NCBI RefSeq assembly: GCF_008638305.1
Contig: NZ_VTPZ01000003.1
Location: 1 to 64,000, forward strand
Origin: Pseudomonas profundi
GTDB lineage: Bacteria; Pseudomonadota; Gammaproteobacteria; Pseudomonadales; Pseudomonadaceae
Length of the DNA: 64,000 nucleotides
Reading direction: 5' to 3'
Part shown: positions 50,429 through 59,657 of the stretch, piece by piece
Numbering within the stretch: position 1 is the stretch's first letter
Layout of the letters: each line of letters opens with the position of its first letter
Made by a program: the position numbers and the translations under genes
The notes under the pieces: generated by a model
What the model was told of the DNA's origin: nothing
The model's database searches: none
Seen by the model: only the letters and a program-made list of their open reading frames with translations

Positions 50429-51274
50429 CTATGCGTCCTTCAACATCCGGGCATAGCCTTCGCGATAACTCGGATACTGCGGCTCCCAACCACTTTCACG
50501 CGCCAGCGCATTGCTGCAGCGCTTGCTTCCGGTCCGCCCACTGGTCGGGCCTTCGTCAAGTAATTGCACGCCAAGCTGCTCGGCCAACCAGGCAGCCACT
50601 TCGTGCATCGGCGCGGGTTCGTCATCCACGCCCAGGTAACAGGGCGCCAGCAGTTCATCCTGCTCGGCCTGTTGCAGCAAGTGCTCCAGCAGCGCTGCAG
50701 CGTCATCCCTATGTATGCGGTTGGTGTACTGCGGTGGTTCGACCGGCACACACAGCCCAGCGCGCACCTGTTCGATCAAGCGGTTGCGACCCGGGCCGTA
50801 GATACCGGCCAGGCGCACCACGGCGGAGGGGATACCACCGCGCAGGGCAACGTCCTCGGCTTCGACAAGAATCCGTGAGGTAGGCGATTCGGCCAGCGCC
50901 GGACTGTTCTCCGTCACCCACTCCCCGTCTGACTGACCGTATACCCCGGTGCTTGACACCTGCAGAAGAAATTGTGGCTTTTTGCGCCCGGAGCGGGCCC
51001 AGGCCAGCACATGCTCCAGGCCCTCAACGTACAGTTTGCGGTAAAGCTCAGGGTCACGCTTGCCGGCTGCCGGGCAATACACCAGGTAATCGATCTTGTC
51101 CGGCCAGCCGTCCGGCTTGTCGGGCTGAGTAAGATCGGCCGCGATGGGCTCGATGTTGTCGGGCAGATTCGAGGTGTTACGCCGTAACCCGAATACCTTC
51201 CAGCCCCGCGCGCTCAAACGCTCACCCAGAGCCGTACCCACATCACCACAACCCGCTATAACCACCTGTTTCAT
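50429..51274 (-). CDS. NAD(P)-dependent epimerase/SDR family oxidoreductase (YeeZ-like)
   Basis: This 281-residue extended SDR has the Rossmann motif VVIAGCGDVGTALGERL (near 4-20) and SSTGVYGQSDGEWVTE with the family's YxxxK region degenerate (no clear Lys four residues after the Tyr), as in YeeZ-type relatives. RLAGIYGPGRN and HRDDAAALLEHLL are typical. The substrate is unknown. It is divergent from oxyR with 72 bases between starts, as in PAO1 (PA5343-oxyR). Confidence 0.85.
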   Translation of the reverse strand: MKQVVIAGCGDVGTALGERLSARGWKVFGLRRNTSNLPDNIEPIAADLTQPDKPDGWPDKIDYLVYCPAAGKRDPELYRKLYVEGLEHVLAWARSGRKKPQFLLQVSSTGVYGQSDGEWVTENSPALAESPTSRILVEAEDVALRGGIPSAVVRLAGIYGPGRNRLIEQVRAGLCVPVEPPQYTNRIHRDDAAALLEHLLQQAEQDELLAPCYLGVDDEPAPMHEVAAWLAEQLGVQLLDEGPTSGRTGSKRCSNALARESGWEPQYPSYREGYARMLKDA

Positions 51275-51346
51275 TCTGATTGTTTTCCTCTATCGATCAA
51301 CCCGTTATGCTGGGCCGGTCTATCTATTGAGGCCCAGTATACCGCC

Positions 51347-52270
51347 ATGACTCTTACCGAGCTGCGCTACATCGTGACCCTTGCCCAGGAACAGCATTTC
51401 GGCCACGCGGCTGAACGGTGCCATGTTTCGCAGCCTACCCTGAGCGTAGGCGTCAAAAAGCTTGAAGACGAGCTAGGCGTGATGATTTTCGAACGCAGCA
51501 AGAGCGCGGTACGGGTAACGCCCATCGGTGAGCGCATCGTCTCCCAGGCACAAAAGGTGCTCGAGGAGGCGCTGACCATTCGCGAGTTGGCCAGTGCAGG
51601 AAAGAATCAGATTTCCACGCCACTGAAGGTCGGCGCGATCTATACCATCGGGCCCTACCTGTTCCCGCATCTGGTGCCGCAGCTGCATCGCGTTGCACCG
51701 GAAATGCCGCTGTATATCGAGGAAAATTTCACCCACATCCTGCGTGACAAACTGCGCAACGGCGAGCTGGATGCGATCATCGTCGCCCTGCCCTTCAGTG
51801 AGCCGGATGTGTTGACCCGGCCACTCTACGACGAGCCATTCAGCTTACTGGTGCCCGCCTCGCACCCCTGGGCCAAGCGCGACAAGGTCGATCTCCATGA
51901 GCTCGATGATGACAAGCTGCTGCTACTGGGTGAAGGCCATTGTTTCCGCGACCAGGTGCTCGAGGCTTGTCCGACCATCCGCAAGGGTGAAGAACAGCAT
52001 CGCCACACCACGGTGGAATCCAGCTCGCTGGAAACCATCCGGCACATGGTCGCCTCGGGCATCGGCATGACGGTGCTGCCGATGTCCGCCGCCGATGACC
52101 GCTACTACAGCTCCGACCTGCTGGTCACCAAGAACTTCACCACGCCTGCACCCTACCGCACGGTTGCGGTGGCCTGGCGCGCCAGTTTCCCGCGACCCAA
52201 GGCAGTGGAACTGCTGAGCGACTCGATTCGCCTGTGCTCGGTCAAGCCAGTGACCAGGGACGCCGAGTAA
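51347..52270 (+). CDS. oxyR: Hydrogen peroxide-sensing regulator OxyR
   Basis: The 307-residue LysR-type regulator has an N-terminal winged helix (MTLTELRYIVTLAQEQHFGHAAERCHVSQPTLSVGVKKLE) and the two redox cysteines at the canonical positions Cys199 (GEGHCFRDQ) and Cys208 (LEACPTI), which form a disulfide on oxidation. It activates catalase and peroxidase genes in the family. It starts divergently to the SDR gene and ends three bases before recG, so recG is probably co-transcribed. Confidence 0.97.
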   Translation: MTLTELRYIVTLAQEQHFGHAAERCHVSQPTLSVGVKKLEDELGVMIFERSKSAVRVTPIGERIVSQAQKVLEEALTIRELASAGKNQISTPLKVGAIYTIGPYLFPHLVPQLHRVAPEMPLYIEENFTHILRDKLRNGELDAIIVALPFSEPDVLTRPLYDEPFSLLVPASHPWAKRDKVDLHELDDDKLLLLGEGHCFRDQVLEACPTIRKGEEQHRHTTVESSSLETIRHMVASGIGMTVLPMSAADDRYYSSDLLVTKNFTTPAPYRTVAVAWRASFPRPKAVELLSDSIRLCSVKPVTRDAE

Positions 52271-52273
52271 CCA

Positions 52274-54358
52274 ATGCTCTCGGCGCCGGAACGTACCTCG
52301 CTCACCGTCCTCAAGGGGATCGGGCCGGCGGTAGCCGAGAAGCTCGAGCGGCTCGGACTGAAAAGTGTTCAGGACATACTCTTTCACCTGCCGCTGCGGT
52401 ATCAGGATCGCACCCGCGTAACGCCGATCGGCGCGCTTCGCCCGGGCATGGATGCGGTTATAGAAGGCGTGGTAGCCGGTGCGGATGTCGTCATGGGGCG
52501 GCGCAAGAGTTTGCTGGTTCGGCTGCAGGACGGCAGCGGCACCATCAGTCTGCGATTCTACTACTTCTCAGGTGCGTTGAAGAGCAACCTGCAACGTGGC
52601 AGCCACTGGCGCTGCTATGGCGAAGTGCGCCCCGGCGCGTCAGGGCTGGAAATCTATCATCCAGAAATGTCCAGCCTCGACAGCGCTCAGTCCGCGCCCG
52701 TCGAACAGACCCTGACGCCTATCTACCCGGCAACCGAAGGCTTGTCACAGCAGCGGTTACGCAATCTCAGTGAGGCCGCTTTGCAGTGGCTGGACCAGGG
52801 CAACAGCCTGGTTGATCTGCTGCCCGTCGAGTTCAGCCAGCAGTATCGGCTCGCCCCGTTGCGCGAGGCGATTCACACTCTGCACCGTCCGCCGCCGGAT
52901 ATCGACCTGGAAGCCCTGGAGGAAGGGCGGCATTGGGCTCAACATCGCCTGGCGTTTGAAGAGTTGATGGCACACCAGCTGGTAATGCTGCGTCTGCGCG
53001 CCGAAATCCGCTCGCGCGCGGCGCCAGCGATGCATGCCAGCGGTGCGTTGGCCCAGGACTATCTGCGACTGCTTGGCTTCCCCTTGACCGGCGCACAACA
53101 GCGAGTTTCCGGTGAGGTCATCGCCGACCTGCAGCAGCCACGACCAATGTTGCGACTGGTTCAGGGCGATGTCGGCGCCGGCAAGACGGTGGTCGCTGCT
53201 CTGACTGCACTGCACGCCCTGGAAGCTGGCTGGCAGGTCGCGCTCATGGCGCCTACGGAGATTCTGGCCGAGCAGCACTTCATCAATTTCCAGCGCTGGT
53301 TTACGCCGCTGGGCATTTCCGTGGCATGGATGGCCGGGAAACTCAAAGGCAAGGCGCGGGCTAATCAGCTTCAACTTATCGCAACAGGTGATGCAGCCAT
53401 GGTGGTGGGCACCCACGCGCTGTTCCAGCCCGAAGTGCGCTTCAACAATCTGGGGCTGGCGATTATTGACGAACAGCACCGCTTCGGTGTGCAGCAACGG
53501 CTGGCGTTGCGCGACAAGGGCGCGGCGGGGCGCTTCTCTCCGCATCAGCTGATCATGACCGCCACGCCCATTCCCCGCACCCTGGCGATGAGCGCTTATG
53601 CCGATCTGGACACCTCAGTCCTTGACGAACTGCCGCCGGGGCGGACACCCATCAACACCGTACTGGTCGCTGACACGCGCCGCGAAGAAGTGGTCGAGCG
53701 TGTGCGTGCCGGTTGCGCCCAGGGACGCCAGGCCTACTGGGTGTGCACGCTGATCGAGGAGTCCGAACAGTTGCAGGCCCAGGCCGCCGAGGTAACCTGG
53801 GCGGAGCTCTGCGAAAGCCTGCCGGAGCTGTCGATCGGCTTGATCCATGGTCGTATGAAAGCGGCGGAAAAAGCCGACATCATGGCTGCGTTCAAGGGCG
53901 GCGATCTGCATCTGCTGGTCGCCACTACGGTGATCGAGGTCGGGGTAGATGTGCCCAATGCCAGCCTGATGATTATCGAGAATCCCGAGCGTCTGGGACT
54001 AGCACAGTTGCATCAATTGCGTGGACGGGTCGGGCGCGGCAGTACGGCAAGCCATTGCGTATTGCTTTACCACGCCCCGCTGTCGGCGCTGGGTCGCGAA
54101 CGGCTTGGCATCATGCGCGAAAGCTCCGATGGCTTTGTCATTGCCGAGAAGGACCTTGAGCTGCGCGGGCCAGGTGAAGTGCTGGGCACCCGACAAACCG
54201 GACTGGTGCAATTTCGCGTTGCCGATCTGGTCCGCGACGCAGACCTGCTACCCCATGTACAACGTGCCGCGCAGAGTCTCGCCACCCAGCACCCTCAGCA
54301 GGTCCAGCCGCTGGTTGATCGTTGGCTCGCCCACGGCCAACAGTTCGCCCAGGTCTGA
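52274..54358 (+). CDS. recG: ATP-dependent DNA helicase RecG
   Basis: The 694-residue helicase has the N-terminal wedge/OB domain (about 1-250), Walker A GDVGAGKTVVA (near 297), DEQH box (IIDEQHRFG, near 396), motif III TATPIPRT and C-terminal motifs VATTVIEVGVDVPNA and LHQLRGRVGRGS. It rescues stalled forks and branch-migrates Holliday junctions. It starts three bases after oxyR. A 32-base near-perfect palindrome follows 26 bases after the stop. Confidence 0.97.
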   Translation: MLSAPERTSLTVLKGIGPAVAEKLERLGLKSVQDILFHLPLRYQDRTRVTPIGALRPGMDAVIEGVVAGADVVMGRRKSLLVRLQDGSGTISLRFYYFSGALKSNLQRGSHWRCYGEVRPGASGLEIYHPEMSSLDSAQSAPVEQTLTPIYPATEGLSQQRLRNLSEAALQWLDQGNSLVDLLPVEFSQQYRLAPLREAIHTLHRPPPDIDLEALEEGRHWAQHRLAFEELMAHQLVMLRLRAEIRSRAAPAMHASGALAQDYLRLLGFPLTGAQQRVSGEVIADLQQPRPMLRLVQGDVGAGKTVVAALTALHALEAGWQVALMAPTEILAEQHFINFQRWFTPLGISVAWMAGKLKGKARANQLQLIATGDAAMVVGTHALFQPEVRFNNLGLAIIDEQHRFGVQQRLALRDKGAAGRFSPHQLIMTATPIPRTLAMSAYADLDTSVLDELPPGRTPINTVLVADTRREEVVERVRAGCAQGRQAYWVCTLIEESEQLQAQAAEVTWAELCESLPELSIGLIHGRMKAAEKADIMAAFKGGDLHLLVATTVIEVGVDVPNASLMIIENPERLGLAQLHQLRGRVGRGSTASHCVLLYHAPLSALGRERLGIMRESSDGFVIAEKDLELRGPGEVLGTRQTGLVQFRVADLVRDADLLPHVQRAAQSLATQHPQQVQPLVDRWLAHGQQFAQV

Positions 54359-54384
54359 TGGGTACCCCTAATTAGTCGCGTCAA

Positions 54385-54416
54385 GGCCCAGGATCTGTTG
54401 CAACAGACCCTGGGCC
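54385..54416. terminator. 32-base palindrome after recG
   Basis: GGCCCAGGATCTGTTG (54385-54400) pairs with CAACAGACCCTGGGCC (54401-54416) with a single mismatch and no spacer. It lies between recG and the HDOD gene. There is no T-run; it may terminate recG or be a remnant of a repeat, since CAACAGACCCT also ends the MITE-like element at 62768-62978. Confidence 0.55.
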
Positions 54417-54492
54417 CGACAGCACGACCGGTTCCTGCGTGCTACCATCAGCGCAAAGCCTCCCTGGGCGGTACCGGCAAAAAGGACAATTC

Positions 54493-55896
54493 ATGAATAC
54501 CCATTCGGCCACTGAAACCGACGGCATCAGCCTGCCCGATCTGATTGAAAAGCAGCTGCAACAACAGGGAATACGTTACCGGTTACGCCAGGCAGGGCAG
54601 ACAGAGGTCACCCCACGCCGCGTGCAGGCCTGCCTGTTGTCCGACAGCGATGGGAGCGTGCTGGCGCTATTCCCGCGCGATCATCTGCTCGACCTTAAAC
54701 GTGTCGGTGAACTGCTCGGACGCGAGCTTGAGCCATTGCGTGATCAGCGCCTGCAGCGACTGCTGACCCAGCACCAGCTGAGTCAACTGCCGGGTCTGCC
54801 AATGCTGTTCAACTCACCGGCGATCTTCGAGCAGAGCCTCGGAGATGAGCCTGTGGTGTGGATGGATAGCGGCCTGCAAGGCTGGTGCCTGGAACTCGAT
54901 CAGGCCGACGCCCGTGTGCTGATGGCGAAGGCCAGCTCAGGCCGTTTTTCCGTGCCACTGAGCAGCCTGGCCAGCTTGCCCGATGACCCCGAGCAGGACC
55001 AACAGGACCTTAGTAATGCCGTGCGCAACTTCACTGCCCTGCGCATGCGTCAGCGTCTGGAAGAAACCATAGAAATTCCGCCGCTGCCGCAGTCCGCGCA
55101 GAAGGTCATGAAGCTGCGCGTCAACCCGGACGCCAGCATCGAAGAGCTTGCCGACGTGGTGGAAACCGATCCGAGCCTGGCTGCGCAGGTCGTCAGCTGG
55201 GCATCGTCGCCGTTCTATGCCGCGCCCGGCAAAATCCGCTCGGTGGAGGACGCCATCAGCCGGGTGCTGGGTTTCGACCTGGTTATCAACCTGGCGGTGG
55301 GCCTTGCGCTGGGCAAGACCTTCACGCTACCAAGAGACTCAGCCGAACGCACCACACCCTATTGGGAACAGGCGATTTACACCGCTGCTGTGATTGATGG
55401 CCTTGCTCGGGCCATGCCCGTTGCGAAACGTCCCGAAATGGGTCTGAACTATCTCGCAGGGTTGCTGCATAACTTCGGTTATCTGGTGCTGGCGTATATC
55501 TTCCCGCCCCACTTCAAGATGATTTGCCGGCATGTCGAAGCCAACCCGCATGTTCCACCGCATCTCGTGGACCAGCATCTGCTGGGCGTGACGCGTGACC
55601 AGATCGGCAGTTGGCTGATGCGTTACTGGGATATGCCTGCCGAGATATCCACCGCCATCCGCTACCAACACGATCCGGACTATCAGGGCAATTTGCACCT
55701 GTATGCCAACCTGGCCTATCTTAGCCTGGCGCTACTGAGCGAAAGAGGAATAGGTAGCGGGTCTGAAATGCCAATACCGCCCGCTCTGTTGGAGCGGCTA
55801 GGCCTGACTGCAGAAAGCGCTGCCAAGGCGGCAGACAAAGTACTTGAAGCGCGCGATGCGCTGCGCAAACTGGTCACTGTGTACCAGCACGGCTGA
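54493..55896 (+). CDS. YbaK-like plus HDOD domain signalling protein
   Basis: This 467-residue protein has an N-terminal region like the YbaK/aminoacyl-tRNA deacylase domain (about 10-160, LPDLIEKQLQQQGIRYRL...) and a C-terminal HDOD domain (about 195-385, IPPLPQSAQKVMKLRVNPDASIEELADVVETDPSLAAQVV...). The HD metal residues are altered, as is usual for HDOD, so it is likely a scaffold or regulator. AAAGGACA upstream fixes ATG 54493. It lies between recG and hup as in PAO1 (PA5347). Exact role unknown. Confidence 0.85.
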   Translation: MNTHSATETDGISLPDLIEKQLQQQGIRYRLRQAGQTEVTPRRVQACLLSDSDGSVLALFPRDHLLDLKRVGELLGRELEPLRDQRLQRLLTQHQLSQLPGLPMLFNSPAIFEQSLGDEPVVWMDSGLQGWCLELDQADARVLMAKASSGRFSVPLSSLASLPDDPEQDQQDLSNAVRNFTALRMRQRLEETIEIPPLPQSAQKVMKLRVNPDASIEELADVVETDPSLAAQVVSWASSPFYAAPGKIRSVEDAISRVLGFDLVINLAVGLALGKTFTLPRDSAERTTPYWEQAIYTAAVIDGLARAMPVAKRPEMGLNYLAGLLHNFGYLVLAYIFPPHFKMICRHVEANPHVPPHLVDQHLLGVTRDQIGSWLMRYWDMPAEISTAIRYQHDPDYQGNLHLYANLAYLSLALLSERGIGSGSEMPIPPALLERLGLTAESAAKAADKVLEARDALRKLVTVYQHG

Positions 55897-55941
55897 TATC
55901 GGGGCAATGGGCGTGGAATGATTCAGGAAGGCGTACTGCGA

Positions 55942-55974
55942 TCGGAGGCTCAGTGATAACACCGCAGCCTCCGA
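55942..55974. terminator. Inverted repeat between convergent HDOD gene and hup
   Basis: TCGGAGGCT (55942-55950) and AGCCTCCGA (55966-55974) are perfect complements around a 15-base loop, located between convergent stops. No T-runs are present. Confidence 0.5.
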
Positions 55975-55981
55975 CAACCAC

Positions 55982-56254
55982 TTAATTGATCGAATCCTTG
56001 AGGCTTTTGCCTGGCTTGAAGGAGACGGTATTACTGGCTTTGATCTGGACAGGTTCGCCTGTTTGCGGGTTTTTACCTGTACGGGCGCCACGATGTCGTT
56101 GCAGAAAGGTTCCGAAACCTACCAGAGTCACAGTTTCCTTCTTGCTCAGTGCCTGGGTGATTTCATCGAGAACTGCATTGAGTACACGGCTTGCCTGTTC
56201 CTTGCTTAGGTCAGCCTTGTCGGCGATTGCCGCGGCGAGATCCGGTTTACGCAT
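55982..56254 (-). CDS. hup: DNA-binding protein HU
   Basis: The 90-residue HU protein (MRKPDLAAAIADKADLSKEQ...) has the DNA-binding arm RHRGARTGKNPQTGEPVQI with Pro at the tip. It is a nucleoid protein that bends and compacts DNA. Its place next to the HDOD gene matches PAO1 hupA (PA5348), so it is a HupA-type paralogue rather than the lon-linked HupB. The promoter is in the 388-base upstream gap. Confidence 0.95.
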   Translation of the reverse strand: MRKPDLAAAIADKADLSKEQASRVLNAVLDEITQALSKKETVTLVGFGTFLQRHRGARTGKNPQTGEPVQIKASNTVSFKPGKSLKDSIN

Positions 56255-56642
56255 ATAGAGCCTCGTTATCTGTTGTTGTTTTCCGCCGCGTCCTTCGCAG
56301 CGGCGCCAGCAGCCAACCCCTCTCGGACGGACCGCATAGCCAGATCAGCATCGCAGAAGTAGCGGCTATGCGCCAGCCCCTGATGAAGTCATCCGCGATA
56401 GGAGAGCGGTTTTTTCCGACAAAAGGCGTGTAGTCCCCGGAACGAGACGCTTATTTGGGCAAACTTCGAAAAGGAAACTGGCTCAGAACAGAAGGCAAGA
56501 TGCAATCACTGAGCGCTGAACCGCTCTGGGTGGCACCTTTGCTCAACAATCAGAATGGGGGCTTTTGAGAAGGGGCTTGGAATTCTTCGCCCTCTGGCCG
56601 ACAGTGAACTGGCTCGACAGGGCGAGCCAGGGCAAACCGTTT
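56255..56642. other. 388-base gap between hup and the rubredoxin reductase gene
   Basis: No convincing gene is present. It should contain the hup promoter region. A hairpin CTGGCTCG/CGAGCCAG (56609-56616 and 56623-56630) just after the reductase stop (on the minus strand) may end the rubredoxin operon. I see no clear -35/-10 pair. Confidence 0.5.
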
Positions 56643-57797
56643 CTACACTAACCAGCCAGGGAGTTCCCGGTTCAATTGCAGCTTTTCCCTCACAGCCGCG
56701 CCGGTCAATGCATAGCCGTGTAAAACGCCCTGCGAATCATGAAACAGAGCACGCTGGTCCGAGCCTTCGCCGGTGACGGTCCACTCGCCTTCGGTAGCGG
56801 TGAGCGGCGGCGAAACCACCAGGGGACAGGCCGGCGTCTTTACCATGATCGGCATGGCCGAATAGCTAATCTCGGTCGGATTGCCCGTCAGCGTTTTTGC
56901 AAGCGCTCGCGCGCAGGTCATCAACGGCATCACATACATCAAGCTCAAGGACGCCACTTCCGCGCAGTCACCCAGCGCGTAGATGTGCTCGGCTGACGTC
57001 CGCAACTGGCGATCGACGCTGATGCCCTTGGCCACCTCCAGCCCAGCGGCTTCAGCCAACCCCCGGTTGGGCACAAGACCAATGGCGGACAGGGCTTGCT
57101 CGGCCTCTACACGGGTGCCATCTTCCAGCGTGATACACACGCCCGCGTCGGTCAGGTCCATCTGCTGGATACCCTTGCTCAAATGGAAACCTACTCCCAG
57201 GTCTTCCAGCGAAGCCCTGACAGGTTCAGCCACCTGCGTAGGGATCAGTCCAGCCATCAACGTCCGGTCCGGTGCTATCACCTGAACGTCGAGACCGGCG
57301 GCTGCGAGATCATTGGCAAACTCACTGCCGATCAGGCCAGCGCCGATAATTGCCACTGAGCGCTTGCTAACAAGCGCCCGACGAAAGCGTGCATAGTCAG
57401 TCAGATCATTGATCGACAGTACGTGCTCGCCCAACGCCTCGGCCCCTGGAAGTTGTCGGGCCAAAGCGCCGGTAGCCAGGACCAGATCGCTGTATTGCAT
57501 CCGCCGCTCACCCACCATCAGACTCCGCGTGGCCGGATCGATAGCGTCGACCCGGGTTTGTACGAGTATTTCAGCATCGAGCTGAGCAGCCATCGTAGCG
57601 GCATCCTGCATGGCCAGCTCGTCGGCCTCCTTGCCCTTGGCGAAGCCGGTGGACAACAACGGCTTGGAGTAGAATCGACCGTCGTCGGCGGTAATCAACA
57701 GCAGCGAACGGCTACTGTCGAGCTTGCGAAATTCCTTTGCCAGGTTATAGCCGGCCAAACCGGTACCAACGATAACCAGCGGAGATGCATCAGACAC
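56643..57797 (-). CDS. Rubredoxin-NAD(+) reductase
   Basis: This 384-residue FAD enzyme of the pyridine nucleotide-disulfide class has an FAD-binding GTGLAGYNLAKEFRKLD near the start, an NAD-binding GAGLIGSEFANDLAAAG (near 153) and the FAD second motif IYALGDCAEV (near 271). It passes electrons from NADH to rubredoxin, which can serve alkane hydroxylases or oxidative stress defence. It lies 22 bases downstream of the rubredoxin gene on the same strand. Matches the PA5349 position. Confidence 0.94.
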   Translation of the reverse strand: MSDASPLVIVGTGLAGYNLAKEFRKLDSSRSLLLITADDGRFYSKPLLSTGFAKGKEADELAMQDAATMAAQLDAEILVQTRVDAIDPATRSLMVGERRMQYSDLVLATGALARQLPGAEALGEHVLSINDLTDYARFRRALVSKRSVAIIGAGLIGSEFANDLAAAGLDVQVIAPDRTLMAGLIPTQVAEPVRASLEDLGVGFHLSKGIQQMDLTDAGVCITLEDGTRVEAEQALSAIGLVPNRGLAEAAGLEVAKGISVDRQLRTSAEHIYALGDCAEVASLSLMYVMPLMTCARALAKTLTGNPTEISYSAMPIMVKTPACPLVVSPPLTATEGEWTVTGEGSDQRALFHDSQGVLHGYALTGAAVREKLQLNRELPGWLV

Positions 57798-57819
57798 TAT
57801 ATGAATCCTTGAACAGAGA

Positions 57820-57987
57820 TCAGCCGATCGAGATCATCTCGAAGTCTTCCTTGCCCACACCGCAATCGGGGCATTGCCAGTCGGCAGGCACATCTTCCCA
57901 GGCAGTTCCCGGCGCAATTCCGTCGTCCGGCCAGCCTTCGGCTTCGTCATAGATAAAACCACACACGATACATTGCCATTTTTTCAT
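57820..57987 (-). CDS. Rubredoxin
   Basis: Reading the minus strand from ATG 57987 gives 55 residues starting [20 protein letters not shown], with the iron-binding pairs CIVC (6-9) and CPDC (39-42). This is the classical single-iron rubredoxin size. It precedes the reductase gene by 22 bases, forming an electron-transfer pair. PAO1 carries two tandem rubredoxin genes here as I recall; only one is present in this window. Confidence 0.96.
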   Translation of the reverse strand: MKKWQCIVCGFIYDEAEGWPDDGIAPGTAWEDVPADWQCPDCGVGKEDFEMISIG

Positions 57988-58124
57988 TCACGGATCCTTG
58001 GTAGCCAAAACTGCGTCGACACTACCGGATTCGCCGGCGGACGCCAAGCACAGGCACTGGCGCGCTGCACGAGGCATTCGTGATAACCTTGCCGCACTAT
58101 CCATCTGCAATCCGGCTATGACAC

Positions 58125-58649
58125 GTGAGACTTCCCGACTGGCATTCCGCCGCCCGACATCCCTGCAAACCTGCCGGAATGTTGCTGGATTGGCTGCAGA
58201 ACGAAGGGTCGCTGACCCAACGTCTGACCGAAGCCGGCGACAACGATTTCAGGGTTGAACTGCTGGAGCAATCGCTGCAGCCCGCGCGTGCAGACGAAGC
58301 CTGCGCGCTGGGTCTCGAGCCCGGCACTCAGGTGTGGGTGCGTGAAGTATTACTGCATACTGCTGGCGCACCGCGCGTATTTGCCCGCAGCGTCGCGCCC
58401 ATGCACACGCTGACGGAAGGGAAGGGCGACCTGACCAACCTGGGCACCCGCAGTCTCGGCGATTTGCTTTTTCGCGGCGGCCTGGGAATCAGCCGCGGGC
58501 CGATTGAAATCAGCCGTTATCCCGCCGAGTGGCTGCCGTCGGCGTGGCGCAGCGAAAGATGCTGGGCACGCCGCTCACGCTTCGGCGATGGTCGCCTGCA
58601 GCTGTTGGTGTGTGAAGTGTTTCTAGAAGGCTGGCCGCCCGCCAGCTGA
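58125..58649 (+). CDS. ubiC: Chorismate--pyruvate lyase
   Basis: The 174-residue enzyme makes 4-hydroxybenzoate from chorismate, the first step of ubiquinone synthesis. LLDWLQNEGSLTQRLTEAG (near 20-38), GTQVWVREVLLH, FARSVAP and LLVCEVFLEGW match UbiC. GTG 58125 gives family length; an ATG at 58179 would remove 18 residues from the N-terminus. It is followed 30 bases later by ubiA. Confidence 0.9.
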   Translation: MRLPDWHSAARHPCKPAGMLLDWLQNEGSLTQRLTEAGDNDFRVELLEQSLQPARADEACALGLEPGTQVWVREVLLHTAGAPRVFARSVAPMHTLTEGKGDLTNLGTRSLGDLLFRGGLGISRGPIEISRYPAEWLPSAWRSERCWARRSRFGDGRLQLLVCEVFLEGWPPAS

Positions 58650-58679
58650 TCCCAATCCCATGTCGCACGGAGAACTGCT

Positions 58680-59570
58680 TTGCTTGGCTTGTTGATCAGA
58701 CCTTTTGGCCGCGTCCACCCACGGGCCAATGATTTCATCCAGCTGATGCGCATGGACCGACCCATCGGCACCTATCTGCTTCTGTGGCCGACGCTCTGGG
58801 CATTGTGGATTGCGGCCGAAGGGGTTCCCGACTGGTCAGTGCTGGTCATCTTCGTGCTCGGCGTAATCTTCATGCGCGCCGCCGGCTGCGTTATCAATGA
58901 CTTTGCCGACCGCAAGATCGACGGGCATGTCCGGCGCACCACGCAGCGGCCATTGGCGACCGGCCGCATCAGTTCGCGTGAGGCATTGATCACCTTTGCG
59001 GCGTTGGTAGCGGTCAGCGCCATACTGGTGTTGCTGACCAACCGCATGACTGTACTGCTGGCCTTCGGCGCCATTTTCCTCGCCAGCATTTACCCATTCT
59101 GTAAGCGCTTCACTTTCTATCCTCAGGTAGTGCTCGGCGCTGCCTTCTCCTGGGCGATCCCCATGGCTTTTGCTGCCCAGGCCGAAGCCCTGCCGAGTGC
59201 GCTGTGGCTGATATTTCTCGCCAACCTGCTGTGGACCGTGGCATACGATACCGAGTACGCCATCTGTGACCGCGAAGATGACCTGCGTATTGGCGTGAAA
59301 TCGACCGCCATTCTGTTTGGCGAATCAGACCGGCATATCATTGGCCTGCTGCAGGGGCTGACCCTGATCTGCCTGTTATTGGCAGGTGCCCGCTTCGATC
59401 TTGGGCTTTACTACCACCTCGGCCTGCTGGCGATGCTGGTCAGCTTCGGCTGGCAGCAGTGGTTGATTCGCGAACGCGAACCGCACGCCTGCTTCGTTGC
59501 ATTTCTGTCCAACCACTGGAGCGGCATGCTGGTGTTTATCGGACTGGCACTGGATTTTTGGCTAGGCTGA
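58680..59570 (+). CDS. ubiA: 4-hydroxybenzoate octaprenyltransferase
   Basis: This 296-residue membrane prenyltransferase attaches the polyprenyl tail to 4-hydroxybenzoate in ubiquinone synthesis. The two Asp-rich motifs are [15 protein letters not shown] (near 75-89) and [19 protein letters not shown] (near 190-208). About eight membrane helices are predicted. TTG 58680 is supported by CGGAGAA five bases upstream and the family N-terminus; no in-frame ATG lies before the first helix. It forms an operon with ubiC. Confidence 0.95.
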   Translation: MLGLLIRPFGRVHPRANDFIQLMRMDRPIGTYLLLWPTLWALWIAAEGVPDWSVLVIFVLGVIFMRAAGCVINDFADRKIDGHVRRTTQRPLATGRISSREALITFAALVAVSAILVLLTNRMTVLLAFGAIFLASIYPFCKRFTFYPQVVLGAAFSWAIPMAFAAQAEALPSALWLIFLANLLWTVAYDTEYAICDREDDLRIGVKSTAILFGESDRHIIGLLQGLTLICLLLAGARFDLGLYYHLGLLAMLVSFGWQQWLIREREPHACFVAFLSNHWSGMLVFIGLALDFWLG

Positions 59571-59585
59571 TCGGCGCTCGCTCTG

Positions 59586-59603
59586 CGGTCATACAACTGC
59601 AAC
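59586..59603 (+). promoter_or_regulatory. Probable Pho box upstream of phoB
   Basis: CGGTCAT-ACAA-CTGCAAC matches the CTGTCAT-N4-CTGTCAT PhoB-binding consensus at six of seven and four of seven positions with the right 4-base spacer. It lies 55 bases before the phoB start, the expected position for autoregulation of phoBR. Confidence 0.6.
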
Positions 59604-59657
59604 AAAAATGTTATCTAATCGACGCATGTTTCAATCCGCAACGGGACGGTAGATACC

